Shown: positions 52,748 to 60,875 of the stretch, in pieces
How positions within the stretch are numbered: position 1 is the first letter of the stretch
Layout of the letters: the number at the start of each line of letters is the position of its first letter
From: Clavibacter michiganensis
GTDB taxonomy: Bacteria; Actinomycetota; Actinomycetes; Actinomycetales; Microbacteriaceae
Length of the DNA: 64,000 nt
NCBI RefSeq assembly: GCF_016907085.1
Contig: NZ_JAFBBJ010000001.1
Coordinates: forward strand, 2,356,001-2,420,000
Reading direction: 5' to 3'
Position numbers and translations under genes: made by a program
Notes under the pieces: model-generated
What the model saw: the letters and a program-made list of their open reading frames with translations, nothing else
Told to the model about the DNA's origin: nothing
Databases searched by the model: none

Positions 52748-55408
52748 CTACTTGCAGCTGATGGCCGCGTAGGCCGCGGTCACGGTCGACGCTACGGACC
52801 CCTTGGCGGAGGCGACTGCGGTGACGGAGGCTGTTCCGGCGGCGATCGACGACTTCGTGGAGCTGACCGGGTAGGAGACGGTCCGTCCCGGGGCGACGTT
52901 CCAGAACTGCTGCTTCCCGCTCAGGGCCCTCAGCGTGATGTTCGACTTCGCCGTAGAGGTGTTCGTGGCGGTGACCGTCACGTACGCCTTCGTACCGACG
53001 CATCTCGAGAGGGCGGAGACCTGCACGACACCCGCCGACGCGGACGGGACGGCGATGCGAGCGACGGGCGAGACGAGCCCCGCGACGTCGGTCGCCCGAA
53101 ATCCGATCGTGGCCGCCCCGTCGCCGACGGGGACCGGCGCCGAGTACGGCGTCCACGGACCCGCGTCGCCGACCCGGTACTCCACCGCGGCGATGCCGGA
53201 ACCGGCGTCCGTGGCGCTGATCGACACCGCGCGAGAAGGCGCGTCGAGGGCCGCGGACGCGACGGGCGCGACGCGATCGATGTCCACCCGGACGGACCCG
53301 CCGGCCGCGGGGACCTCCTCGCCGTCACGCAGGACGCGGTACCTGAGGGCGTGCGCTCCGTCCTCGTCCACGGTGATCGGTCCCGCGTACGGGGACCAGA
53401 CATCCCCGAAGGCGTACTCGAGCGTCCCCGCTCGCGATCCCTGCTCGAGCTCAAGCGACACGCGCACGGGGGCGTCGGTGAACCAGCCGTTCGCGCCCTG
53501 GGGCGCAGCCGGGTCCGTGGTCACTGTGACGGACGGATCGACCGGCGCTCCGGCGAAGGCATGCAGTTCCGCGACCGACCAGTAGGCGGCGGGCGCCGCA
53601 GCCGTGAGGCTCACCCGGACGTACCGGGTGTCGACCGTCGGGAACGCGATGTTCGTGAACCGCTTCGTGCCGCGGCCCGTCGCGATGGGGTCGCTCCAGC
53701 TGGACGCGTCGTCGGAGACGGTCACCTCGTAGCCTCGCGGCCAGTCGTTGGAGCTGGCGCCGCCCTCGAGCGTCCCCGAGTCGAGGCTCAGCTGGTCGAT
53801 CGGCGTGCGGCCGCCCATGTCGAGCGTGATGCTCTGACCCGCGGCCTGCGCCGTGAAGTTCCGCCACGCCGTGCCGGCGTCGCCGTCGAGCATCGAGGCC
53901 GCGCCCCACTCCTGCAGGCTGGCGCCGGCGGTCCACCCGTCGCGGGGGAGCTCCTCGTTCGCCGGGGTCCAGGTGTAGGTGCCGACCGTGGCCGCCGGGA
54001 TCGTGTCCACGGCCTGGCCGTCGAAGGTCGCGATCCGGAACTGCTGGTCGTAGTCCGTCTGGTTCACGACCACAGCGACGTGCTCCCCATCGGGATTGCG
54101 GAACACCACGTTCGTCACGGTGCTGGGCGACCCGGGATCGCTGCTGATCCGGACGGCCCCGTTGTCCAGGAAGCGCGAGAACTGCGCGTAGAGGTAGTAG
54201 TCCCGATCGAGGTAGTAGGAGTCGAGGTCGCCGTGCGGTGCGCCGATCTGCTGCGGGAACGAATCGCCGTCCAGGGGACCCGCGTTCGGGAGGCCGTCCT
54301 CGTCGAGGAAGGTCAGCCAGTACGTCCAGCTGCTCACGTCGTTGCGGAACAGCTGCACGAGGCGGTCCATCCCCTTGACGTCGTAGTACGACCGCTCGGT
54401 GAGGCGCACCTCGACCCCCGGGTACCGGTCCACGATGCCCGTCGCCTGCGTGACGTCGCCATCGTCGTAGTCATGCACGCCCACGCCGTCCACCATCGGG
54501 CCGACGACCGGGTCCTTGAGGATGTTCTCGAACTGCGAGGTCGTCCACCAGTTGTCGTCCTGGATCCAGATCTCGGTGGAGGGCGACACCTCGTCGAGGG
54601 CCTGGCGCAGATGCGGGATGAAGTCCCGCTCCTGCTCCCACGTCCACGACGACGACGGGTAGTCCGGCACGACGAGCGGCTCGTTGGCGACCGTCACGGC
54701 CGTGATCGGGATCCCCTGCTCCGCGTACGCCGCGATCGCGAGGCGGTAGTAGTCGGCCAGTGCCGGGTAGTACTCGGGCAGCACGGAACCGCCGTTGTTC
54801 AGGCTCTTGTTCTCCTTCATCCACGCCGGCGGGCTCCACGCCGACGCGAAGAACTCGACGTCCGGGTTGATGCGGAGCGCCTGCTGGGCGATATCGATGA
54901 TCCCCGCGTCGATGTCCTTCTGGATGGAGAACCGCTCCAGCTCCGGGTCGACTTCACCCTCGGGCAGGTCGTCGTAGGTGTAGAAGTCCTCGGCGCAGAA
55001 GTCGGGGCAGCCGAAGGACAGTCGCATCAGGTCGTACCGGTTGCCGGTGCGGGGATCGAAGAGGGCCTCCATGACGGCGTCCCGGTTCGTGGGCGAGAGC
55101 TGCGTGATGTTGTAGACGCTCGACGACTCGAGCGATCCACCGATCCCGTCCAACGTCTGGCCCGTCATCGTCGGATCGACGCCGATGGTCGTGACGCCGG
55201 CCCCGCTGATAGGCGTGAAGGTGAGGTCGTCCTGCTTCGCGAGCTCATCGCTCCCGTCGGACGAGCTGTAGGTGACGGACACGGACGGACCGGCGGCCGT
55301 GGCTCCGACCGCGGGGTGGGCAGGGAGGGCGAACGAGCCCACGGCGATGGCCACGGCCGTGGTCGTCGCGTAGGCCCTCCTCCGGGCACGGGAAGCAGGT
55401 GGGCGCAA
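52748..55408 (-). CDS. Secreted multidomain GH30 glycosidase
   Basis: 886 residues. Signal peptide (RARRRAYATTTAVAIAVGSFAL) with cleavage near AVGATAA. The GH30 barrel (about 60-450) carries LDGIGGSLESSS, the acid/base Glu at about 243 in VANEPLVVP and the nucleophile Glu at about 338 in LTERSYY. Then a discoidin/CBM32-like domain (LDMGGRTPIDQLSLDSG; TRYVRVSLT) and Ig/OmpL47-like repeats (LEYAFGDVWSPYAGPITV; AVEYRVGDAGPW), ending in a CBM-like module with one Cys pair. GH30 enzymes attack beta-1,6-glucan, glucosylceramide or xylan. I chose TTG at 55408 because AAAGGAGAATCCC precedes it; the longer frame would run through the operator. Confidence 0.9.
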   Translation of the reverse strand: MRPPASRARRRAYATTTAVAIAVGSFALPAHPAVGATAAGPSVSVTYSSSDGSDELAKQDDLTFTPISGAGVTTIGVDPTMTGQTLDGIGGSLESSSVYNITQLSPTNRDAVMEALFDPRTGNRYDLMRLSFGCPDFCAEDFYTYDDLPEGEVDPELERFSIQKDIDAGIIDIAQQALRINPDVEFFASAWSPPAWMKENKSLNNGGSVLPEYYPALADYYRLAIAAYAEQGIPITAVTVANEPLVVPDYPSSSWTWEQERDFIPHLRQALDEVSPSTEIWIQDDNWWTTSQFENILKDPVVGPMVDGVGVHDYDDGDVTQATGIVDRYPGVEVRLTERSYYDVKGMDRLVQLFRNDVSSWTYWLTFLDEDGLPNAGPLDGDSFPQQIGAPHGDLDSYYLDRDYYLYAQFSRFLDNGAVRISSDPGSPSTVTNVVFRNPDGEHVAVVVNQTDYDQQFRIATFDGQAVDTIPAATVGTYTWTPANEELPRDGWTAGASLQEWGAASMLDGDAGTAWRNFTAQAAGQSITLDMGGRTPIDQLSLDSGTLEGGASSNDWPRGYEVTVSDDASSWSDPIATGRGTKRFTNIAFPTVDTRYVRVSLTAAAPAAYWSVAELHAFAGAPVDPSVTVTTDPAAPQGANGWFTDAPVRVSLELEQGSRAGTLEYAFGDVWSPYAGPITVDEDGAHALRYRVLRDGEEVPAAGGSVRVDIDRVAPVASAALDAPSRAVSISATDAGSGIAAVEYRVGDAGPWTPYSAPVPVGDGAATIGFRATDVAGLVSPVARIAVPSASAGVVQVSALSRCVGTKAYVTVTATNTSTAKSNITLRALSGKQQFWNVAPGRTVSYPVSSTKSSIAAGTASVTAVASAKGSVASTVTAAYAAISCK

Positions 55409-55459
55409 GGGATTCTCCTTTGAATCACGGACTCCGGGCGGCCGGAGCGATGAGCGCAC

Positions 55460-55511
55460 GTGAAGCGCTTCAAGTGTCTCGAACTGTAGGGAGGACTGCC
55501 GAGGGCGTCAA
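55460..55511 (-). promoter_or_regulatory. GH30 promoter with LacI operator
   Basis: On the minus strand TTGACG (55511-55506), a 17-base spacer and TACAGT (55488-55483) form a good sigma-70-type promoter. The palindrome TGAAGCGCTTCA (55461-55472), inside GTGAAGCGCTTCAA, lies from about +3 onward. Confidence 0.8.
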
Positions 55512-55656
55512 CCCTCGCGCCCCCGCTCGGAGCCGGATGCCGCGGTGGGCGCGATGCGGACTCCGTGTGAGAAGTCCGGCAGCTTAAGCATCCACAGGGT
55601 CGAGTCGGCGGGTCCCCCGGGAGCAGCGCAAGGGCGGTATCCGGCGTTCCGCGCCG

Positions 55657-55707
55657 TTGACGTGTTCCCCGCCCAGGGAATAACCTCCGACCATTGCAGC
55701 GCTTCAA
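55657..55707 (+). promoter_or_regulatory. GH3 promoter with LacI operator
   Basis: TTGACG (55657-55662), an 18-base spacer and TAACCT (55681-55686), then TTGCAGCGCTTCAA (55694-55707), one base off the perfect site at 45987. Same geometry as the GH30 promoter. Confidence 0.75.
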
Positions 55708-55742
55708 CCGCGCGCACTCTCAATGACGAGGGAAGGGACCCC

Positions 55743-58010
55743 ATGCACGAGACCCCCGCATCACGACCCGGAGCACGGCGACGCAGATGGGTGGTCGCCG
55801 CGGCGACGGCCGTCTCGCTGCTCGTGCCGGCGGTCGCGACGACGATCGACGCCGCTCCCGCAGAAGCGGCCAACTGCCTCCGGGCACCCTGGATGAAGCA
55901 GACCCAGGCCCCGGAGAAGCGCGCCGCCGCTCTGCTGGCCGCGAGCAGCCAGCACCAGAAGTACCGGTGGCTCGTCGAGCAGCCTGCGAACAACCCTACG
56001 CAGACCGACTTCGGGGGCGTCCTCTACCCGGCGCAGCTCGACTGCACGCCGCAGATCACCTACGTCGACGGTCCGGACGGCGTCCGCGCTGGCGAGGGCG
56101 TCACCGCGTACCCGGCACCGATCGCCATCGCGTCGAGCTGGAACACCGCGCTCGCGCAGACCAAGGGCGCCGAGATGGGGGCCGAGGCGTTCGACAAGGG
56201 CAAGAACGGCGTCCTCGGGCCCGGGCTCGCCAGCGGCCGCACCCCGCTCGCCGGTCGGACGCCCGAGTACTTCGGCGAGGATCCCGTCCTCACCGGTCTG
56301 CTCACGGCCGCGACCGTCACCGGGCTCGAGGAGGGCAACCGGAAGAAGCCCGTCATCTCGAACCTGAAGCACTACCTCGCGAACGAGCAGGAGCTCGACC
56401 GCGGCAGCAGCTCCTCGAACGTCGACGAGCGCACCCTCAAGCAGATCTACGACCTGCCGTTCGAGATCGCCCTGAAGCGGAGCGCCCCGGAGAGCGTCAT
56501 GTGCTCCTACAACCAGATCAACGGCGCGTACGCCTGCGAGAACCCGCTGCTGGACTCGACCCTCAAGGGCGAGCTCGGCTTCGACGGCTTCGTCATGTCC
56601 GACTTCGGCGCCGTCCACTCGACGGCCGCATCGCTCGTGAACGGCCTCGACCAGGAGCTCAACCGGCCGATCTGGTACACCCCCGAGAAGCTCGACGCGG
56701 CGCTGGCCGCGGGCGAGATCACCCAGGAGCAGATCGAGGCGGCCGCGACGCGCGTCATCGCCGGCTACATCCGCGGCGGCCTGTTCGACACCCTGCTTCC
56801 CGCCACCCCGGCGGCCGACGTCTCCACCGCGCAGCACAAGGCCACCGCCCGCCAGCTGGCGGAGCAGGGCACCGTCCTACTCAAGAACGACGGGCTGCTG
56901 CCGCTGACGACGACAGCCGGCACGAAGATCGCGGTCTTCGGCCCCACGGCGTCTACGACGCCGACCGACGGCGTCAGCGCCTCGTCGGTCTGCAGCATGT
57001 CCATCCGCTTCGGCACCGGACCGCTCCGGAACACCCTCGCGTGCGAGGACATCGTCTCGCCGGAGGCCGCCATCCGCGAGCGGGCGGCGAAGTCGGGAGC
57101 CAGCGTGACGTTCAACCCCGGGACCGACCCGGCGAGCGTGGCGGCCGACGCCGCGGCGGCCGACGTCGCCATCGTCTTCGGCTACCAGCGCATGGGGGAG
57201 TTCAACGACATCCCCGACCTGCGTCTGCAGGGCGGCGGCGACGCGCTCATCAAGCAGGTCTCCGCGGTCAACGACTCCACGGTCGTGGTGCTGAACACCG
57301 GCAGCGCCGTCGAGATGCCCTGGATCGACGACGTGCAGGGCGTCTTCGAAGCCTGGTACCCCGGGGAGCAGGGCGGCCCCGCCCTCGCGGGCCTCCTCTT
57401 CGGCGACGTCAACCCGTCCGGGAAGCTGCCGATGACGTTCCCGAAGGCTCTCGCGGACACCCCGACGAGCACCCCGGCGCAGTACCCGGGCGTGTTCGCC
57501 GACGGATCCACCACGCGTCCGGCCGGGAGCCAGGAGATCCGGCAGGTCGACTACAGCGAGGGGCTCCAGGTCGGCTACCGCTGGTACCAGGCGCAGGGCA
57601 TCGACCCGCTGTTCCCCTTCGGGCACGGGCTCAGCTACACCGACTTCGCCTACACCGACACCAAGGTCACCTCGAACTCGACGAAGGGCGACAAGCTCGT
57701 CCGGATCCGCGTCCGTGTGACCAACACCGGAGACCGCCCCGGCACGGAGGTCGCGCAGGCGTACGTCGCGCTCCCCGACCCCGCGGGGGAGCCCTCCAAG
57801 CGCCTGGTCGCCTGGCAGCGCGTGACCCTGCAGCCGGGCCAGCAGAAGTGGGTCGACATGCTGCTCTCCGCATCCGACCTCGCCGACATGCACCTGCTCC
57901 AGCACTGGGACGAGGGGTCGGGGGCGTGGGTCACGTCGCCCGGGAGCTACGAGGTCACGGTCGGGTCGTCGGTCGAGACGGCGGTGACGTCCTCCCTCAC
58001 GGTGAGGTGA
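55743..58010 (+). CDS. Secreted GH3 beta-glycosidase
   Basis: 755 residues. Sec signal (RRRRWVVAAATAVSLLVPAVATT) with cleavage near APAEAANC. N-terminal barrel with TYVDGPDGVRAGEGVTAYPAP, NLKHYLANEQELDRG and nucleophile Asp at about 287 in VMSDFGAVHS. The alpha/beta sandwich (LAEQGTVLLKNDGLLPL) and a C-terminal fibronectin III-like domain (VRVTNTGDRPGTEVAQAYV) complete the standard layout. Hydrolyses terminal beta-glucose or related residues outside the cell. GAAGGGACCCC precedes the ATG. Divergent from GH30; both have the LacI operator. Confidence 0.93.
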   Translation: MHETPASRPGARRRRWVVAAATAVSLLVPAVATTIDAAPAEAANCLRAPWMKQTQAPEKRAAALLAASSQHQKYRWLVEQPANNPTQTDFGGVLYPAQLDCTPQITYVDGPDGVRAGEGVTAYPAPIAIASSWNTALAQTKGAEMGAEAFDKGKNGVLGPGLASGRTPLAGRTPEYFGEDPVLTGLLTAATVTGLEEGNRKKPVISNLKHYLANEQELDRGSSSSNVDERTLKQIYDLPFEIALKRSAPESVMCSYNQINGAYACENPLLDSTLKGELGFDGFVMSDFGAVHSTAASLVNGLDQELNRPIWYTPEKLDAALAAGEITQEQIEAAATRVIAGYIRGGLFDTLLPATPAADVSTAQHKATARQLAEQGTVLLKNDGLLPLTTTAGTKIAVFGPTASTTPTDGVSASSVCSMSIRFGTGPLRNTLACEDIVSPEAAIRERAAKSGASVTFNPGTDPASVAADAAAADVAIVFGYQRMGEFNDIPDLRLQGGGDALIKQVSAVNDSTVVVLNTGSAVEMPWIDDVQGVFEAWYPGEQGGPALAGLLFGDVNPSGKLPMTFPKALADTPTSTPAQYPGVFADGSTTRPAGSQEIRQVDYSEGLQVGYRWYQAQGIDPLFPFGHGLSYTDFAYTDTKVTSNSTKGDKLVRIRVRVTNTGDRPGTEVAQAYVALPDPAGEPSKRLVAWQRVTLQPGQQKWVDMLLSASDLADMHLLQHWDEGSGAWVTSPGSYEVTVGSSVETAVTSSLTVR

Positions 58011-58059
58011 CGGCACGGGGGCGGCCGGCGACGGCGCGCCCCCGACCCGCCCGCGACCC

Positions 58060-58098
58060 GCGCCGCCGTGGTTCCCGATGAGGGGGCCGCGGCGGCGC
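58060..58098. terminator. Probable terminator between GH3 and lldD
   Basis: GCGCCGCCGTGG and CCGCGGCGGCGC pair over 12 bp with one mismatch and a 15-base loop, midway in the 150-base convergent gap. Confidence 0.6.
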
Positions 58099-58160
58099 GC
58101 CAGGGACGGCGGCCTGATCCGCCCGGTCCCGCAGCGGCGCCTCCCGGATGCGGCCCCGCG

Positions 58161-59399
58161 TCAGGGGCGCGGGCGCGGCTGCAGCCTCTCGAGCTGGGTG
58201 ACGTGCCGCGGGGTCAGCTCCTCGAGCGAGTGCGCGCCGAGCAGCTTCATGGTGCGGACGATCTGGTCGGAGAGGATCGCGATCGTGCGGTCCACCCCCT
58301 GCCGCCCGCCGGCCATCAGGCCGTAGAGGTAGGCGCGGCCGATGAGCGTGAACCTCGCCCCGAGCGCGATGGAGGACACGATGTCGGCGCCGTTCATGAT
58401 GCCGGTGTCGACCATGACCTCGGTGTCGGAGCCGATCTCGCGCACCACCTCGGGCAGGAGATGGAACGGGATCGGCGCCCGGTCGAGCTGACGGCCGCCG
58501 TGGTTGGAGAGGACGATGCCGTCGACGCCGGCCTCGACGAACCGCTTCGCGTCCTCGAGGCTCTGCACGCCCTTGACGACGAGCTTCCCGGGCCACATCT
58601 CCCGGATGATGCGGAGGTCGTCGAAGCTGATCGTGGGATCCATCGCGAGGTCGAGCAGATCGCCCACGGTGCCGCCCGTCGAGCTGAGGGAGGCGAACTC
58701 GAGCTTCTTCGTGGTGAGGAAGTCGTACCACCACCAGGGGCGGGGGAGCGCGTCGAGGACGGTGCCGACCGTGAGCTGCGGCGGGATGGAGAACCCGTTG
58801 CGCTTGTCGCGGAGCCGGGCGCCGGCGACGGGGGTGTCGACCGTGAAGAAGAGCGTCTCGAACCCGGCGGCGGCGGCCCGCTCGACGAGACCGTAGGAGA
58901 TGTCGCGGTCGCGCATCACGTACAGCTGGAACCAGTTGCGGCCCTCGGGGTTCACCTTCCTCACGTCCTCGATGGAGGTGGTGCCGAGGGTCGAGAGCGT
59001 GAAGGGGATCCCGGCGGCGGCCGCCGCGCCCGCCCCGGCGGTCTCGCCCTCGGTCTGCATCAGCCGGGTGAAGCCGGTGGGCGCGATGCCGAACGGCAGC
59101 GCGGACGGCGCCCCGAGCACGTGCGCCGTGGTGTCCACGGCGGCCACGTCGCGCAGCACCTGCGGGTGGAACTCCACGTCCTCGAAGGCCTGGCGGGCGC
59201 GCGCGATGGAGATCTCGCCCTCCGCGGATCCGTCGGTGTAGTCGAACGCGGCCTTCGGGGTGCGGCGCTTCGCGATCGCGCGCAGGTCCTCGATGGTGAG
59301 CGCCGCGTCGAGCCGGCGCTTGCGGCCGTCGAGCTCGGGCTTCTTGAAGCTCAGGTACTCGAGGAGCTCGACGGGCTTGGGGAACTGACGTTGCACCAT
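58161..59399 (-). CDS. lldD: FMN-dependent L-lactate dehydrogenase/alpha-hydroxyacid oxidase
   Basis: 412 residues of the FMN alpha-hydroxyacid dehydrogenase family. [43 protein letters not shown], the His-Gly-Gly-Arg active-site segment [11 protein letters not shown], and [12 protein letters not shown] for FMN phosphate. It oxidises L-lactate to pyruvate at the membrane, passing electrons to quinones. It is last in the rhamnose operon, 45 bases after rhaB, where it can consume the L-lactate formed from lactaldehyde. Confidence 0.92.
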   Translation of the reverse strand: MVQRQFPKPVELLEYLSFKKPELDGRKRRLDAALTIEDLRAIAKRRTPKAAFDYTDGSAEGEISIARARQAFEDVEFHPQVLRDVAAVDTTAHVLGAPSALPFGIAPTGFTRLMQTEGETAGAGAAAAAGIPFTLSTLGTTSIEDVRKVNPEGRNWFQLYVMRDRDISYGLVERAAAAGFETLFFTVDTPVAGARLRDKRNGFSIPPQLTVGTVLDALPRPWWWYDFLTTKKLEFASLSSTGGTVGDLLDLAMDPTISFDDLRIIREMWPGKLVVKGVQSLEDAKRFVEAGVDGIVLSNHGGRQLDRAPIPFHLLPEVVREIGSDTEVMVDTGIMNGADIVSSIALGARFTLIGRAYLYGLMAGGRQGVDRTIAILSDQIVRTMKLLGAHSLEELTPRHVTQLERLQPRPRP

Positions 59400-59444
59400 G
59401 TGCGCGCCGCCCTTTCTGGTGGGGAGGGGAGTGGATCGAGCGGA

Positions 59445-60875
59445 TCAGCGGGTGGGCTGCGCCGGCCGGTATCGGACCGGCGGGTACGTGCGGAGGACGA
59501 GAGAGCGGAGCGACTCGAGCGAGCCGGAGACGAGACCCTGCGCTCGCGCCTGCACGAGGACGTTCCCGATCGCGGTCGCCTCGACCGGGCCGGCGAGGAC
59601 GGTCCTGCCGGTGCGGTCCGCGGTCAGCTGGCAGAGCAGCTCGTTCTGCGATCCTCCTCCGACGACGTGCACCGTGTCGATCCGCCGGCCGGAGAGCGCG
59701 GACGCCTGCTCGAGCGTGGTCGCGTAGGCCTCGGCGAGGGACTCCAGGATCGCGCGGACGAACTCCGCCCGGGTGCGCGGCGGCGCGGCGTCGTGCTCGA
59801 CGCACCACTCGACGATCCGCCCGGGGATGTCGCCAGGGGCGACGAACCGCTCGTCGGACGCGTCGAACGTCGTCGTGCGGCCACGGACGGCGGCGGCCTC
59901 CGCGAGCAGGCCGCGCAGGTCGACGCTCTCGCCGGACCGCTCCCACGTGCGGATGGACTCCGACAGCAGCCAGAGGCCGGACACGTTCTTGAGGAACCGG
60001 ATCCTCCCGTCGACCCCGCCCTCGTTGGTGAAGTTCGCGGCGCGGCTGGCCGGCGTGATCACGGGCTCCTCCAGCTCGAGGCCGACCAGCGACCAGGTGC
60101 CGCTCGAGATGTACGCGACGTCGTCGCCGGTGAACGGCACCGCGACGACCGCGGAGGCCGTGTCGTGCGAGCCGACCGCGACGACGCCGAGGTCCGGCGG
60201 CGCGTCGAGCTCGGCGGCCACAGCGGGCAGCAGCGTGCCGAGCCGCGCGCCGGGCTCGATCAGCGGCGCGAGGATCCCCCGCGGCAGGTCGAGCCGGGCG
60301 AGGAGCTCCGCGTCCCAGGTGCGGGTCCGCGGGTCGAGGAGGCCCGTGGTCGAGGCGTTGGTGATCTCCGTGGCCTCGACCCCGGTCAGCCAGTAGCCGA
60401 TCAGGTCGGGCACGAGGAGCGCCCGGTCGGCGAGCGCCACGACGTCGCGCTCGGCCGCGAGCTGGTACAGCGTGGTGAAGGGGAGGTGCTGCAGGCCGTT
60501 GCGCCCGTGCAGCTCCTCGGCGTCGATGCGCGCGTGGACGTCGGCGACGCCGCGCGCGGTGCGCTCGTCGCGGTAGTGGTACGGGGATCCGAGCAGGCGG
60601 CCGCCGCGCAGCAGGCCGTAGTCGACGGCCCACGAGTCGACCCCGATCGAGACGATGCCCGGCTCCTCGCGGAGCGCGCCGGACAGCCCGTGCATCAGCG
60701 CGCGGTGCAGCTCGAGGATGTCCCAGTGCAGCGCGGACGCGTCGCCCTCGTGCGTGCGCACCGGCCGGTTCGGGAACCGCGCCACGTGGCGCAGGCGCAG
60801 CTCGTCCTGGCCGACGTACCCGACGACGACCCGCCCGCTGGTGGCACCGAGGTCCACCGCCGCGACCGCCCTCAT
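59445..60875 (-). CDS. rhaB: L-rhamnulokinase
   Basis: 476 residues of the FGGY sugar kinase family. ATP-binding VAAVDLGATSGRVVVG, IGVDSWAVDYGLL, VGSHDTASAVVAVP, ISSGTWSLVGLE and VVGGGSQNELLCQL are all present and fit rhamnulokinase. Phosphorylates L-rhamnulose at C1. Its ATG overlaps the preceding rhamnulose aldolase stop (ATGA). Third in the operon. The product is the substrate of the upstream aldolase. Confidence 0.94.
   Translation of the reverse strand: MRAVAAVDLGATSGRVVVGYVGQDELRLRHVARFPNRPVRTHEGDASALHWDILELHRALMHGLSGALREEPGIVSIGVDSWAVDYGLLRGGRLLGSPYHYRDERTARGVADVHARIDAEELHGRNGLQHLPFTTLYQLAAERDVVALADRALLVPDLIGYWLTGVEATEITNASTTGLLDPRTRTWDAELLARLDLPRGILAPLIEPGARLGTLLPAVAAELDAPPDLGVVAVGSHDTASAVVAVPFTGDDVAYISSGTWSLVGLELEEPVITPASRAANFTNEGGVDGRIRFLKNVSGLWLLSESIRTWERSGESVDLRGLLAEAAAVRGRTTTFDASDERFVAPGDIPGRIVEWCVEHDAAPPRTRAEFVRAILESLAEAYATTLEQASALSGRRIDTVHVVGGGSQNELLCQLTADRTGRTVLAGPVEATAIGNVLVQARAQGLVSGSLESLRSLVLRTYPPVRYRPAQPTR

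Larger units (their letters stand above)
55409..55742. other. Divergent region between GH30 and GH3 genes
   Basis: 334 bases without a gene. It holds two complete promoters facing apart, each with a LacI-type palindrome downstream of its -10 (separate entries). The 145 bases between the two -35 boxes (55512-55656) show no clear feature. Confidence 0.7.
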
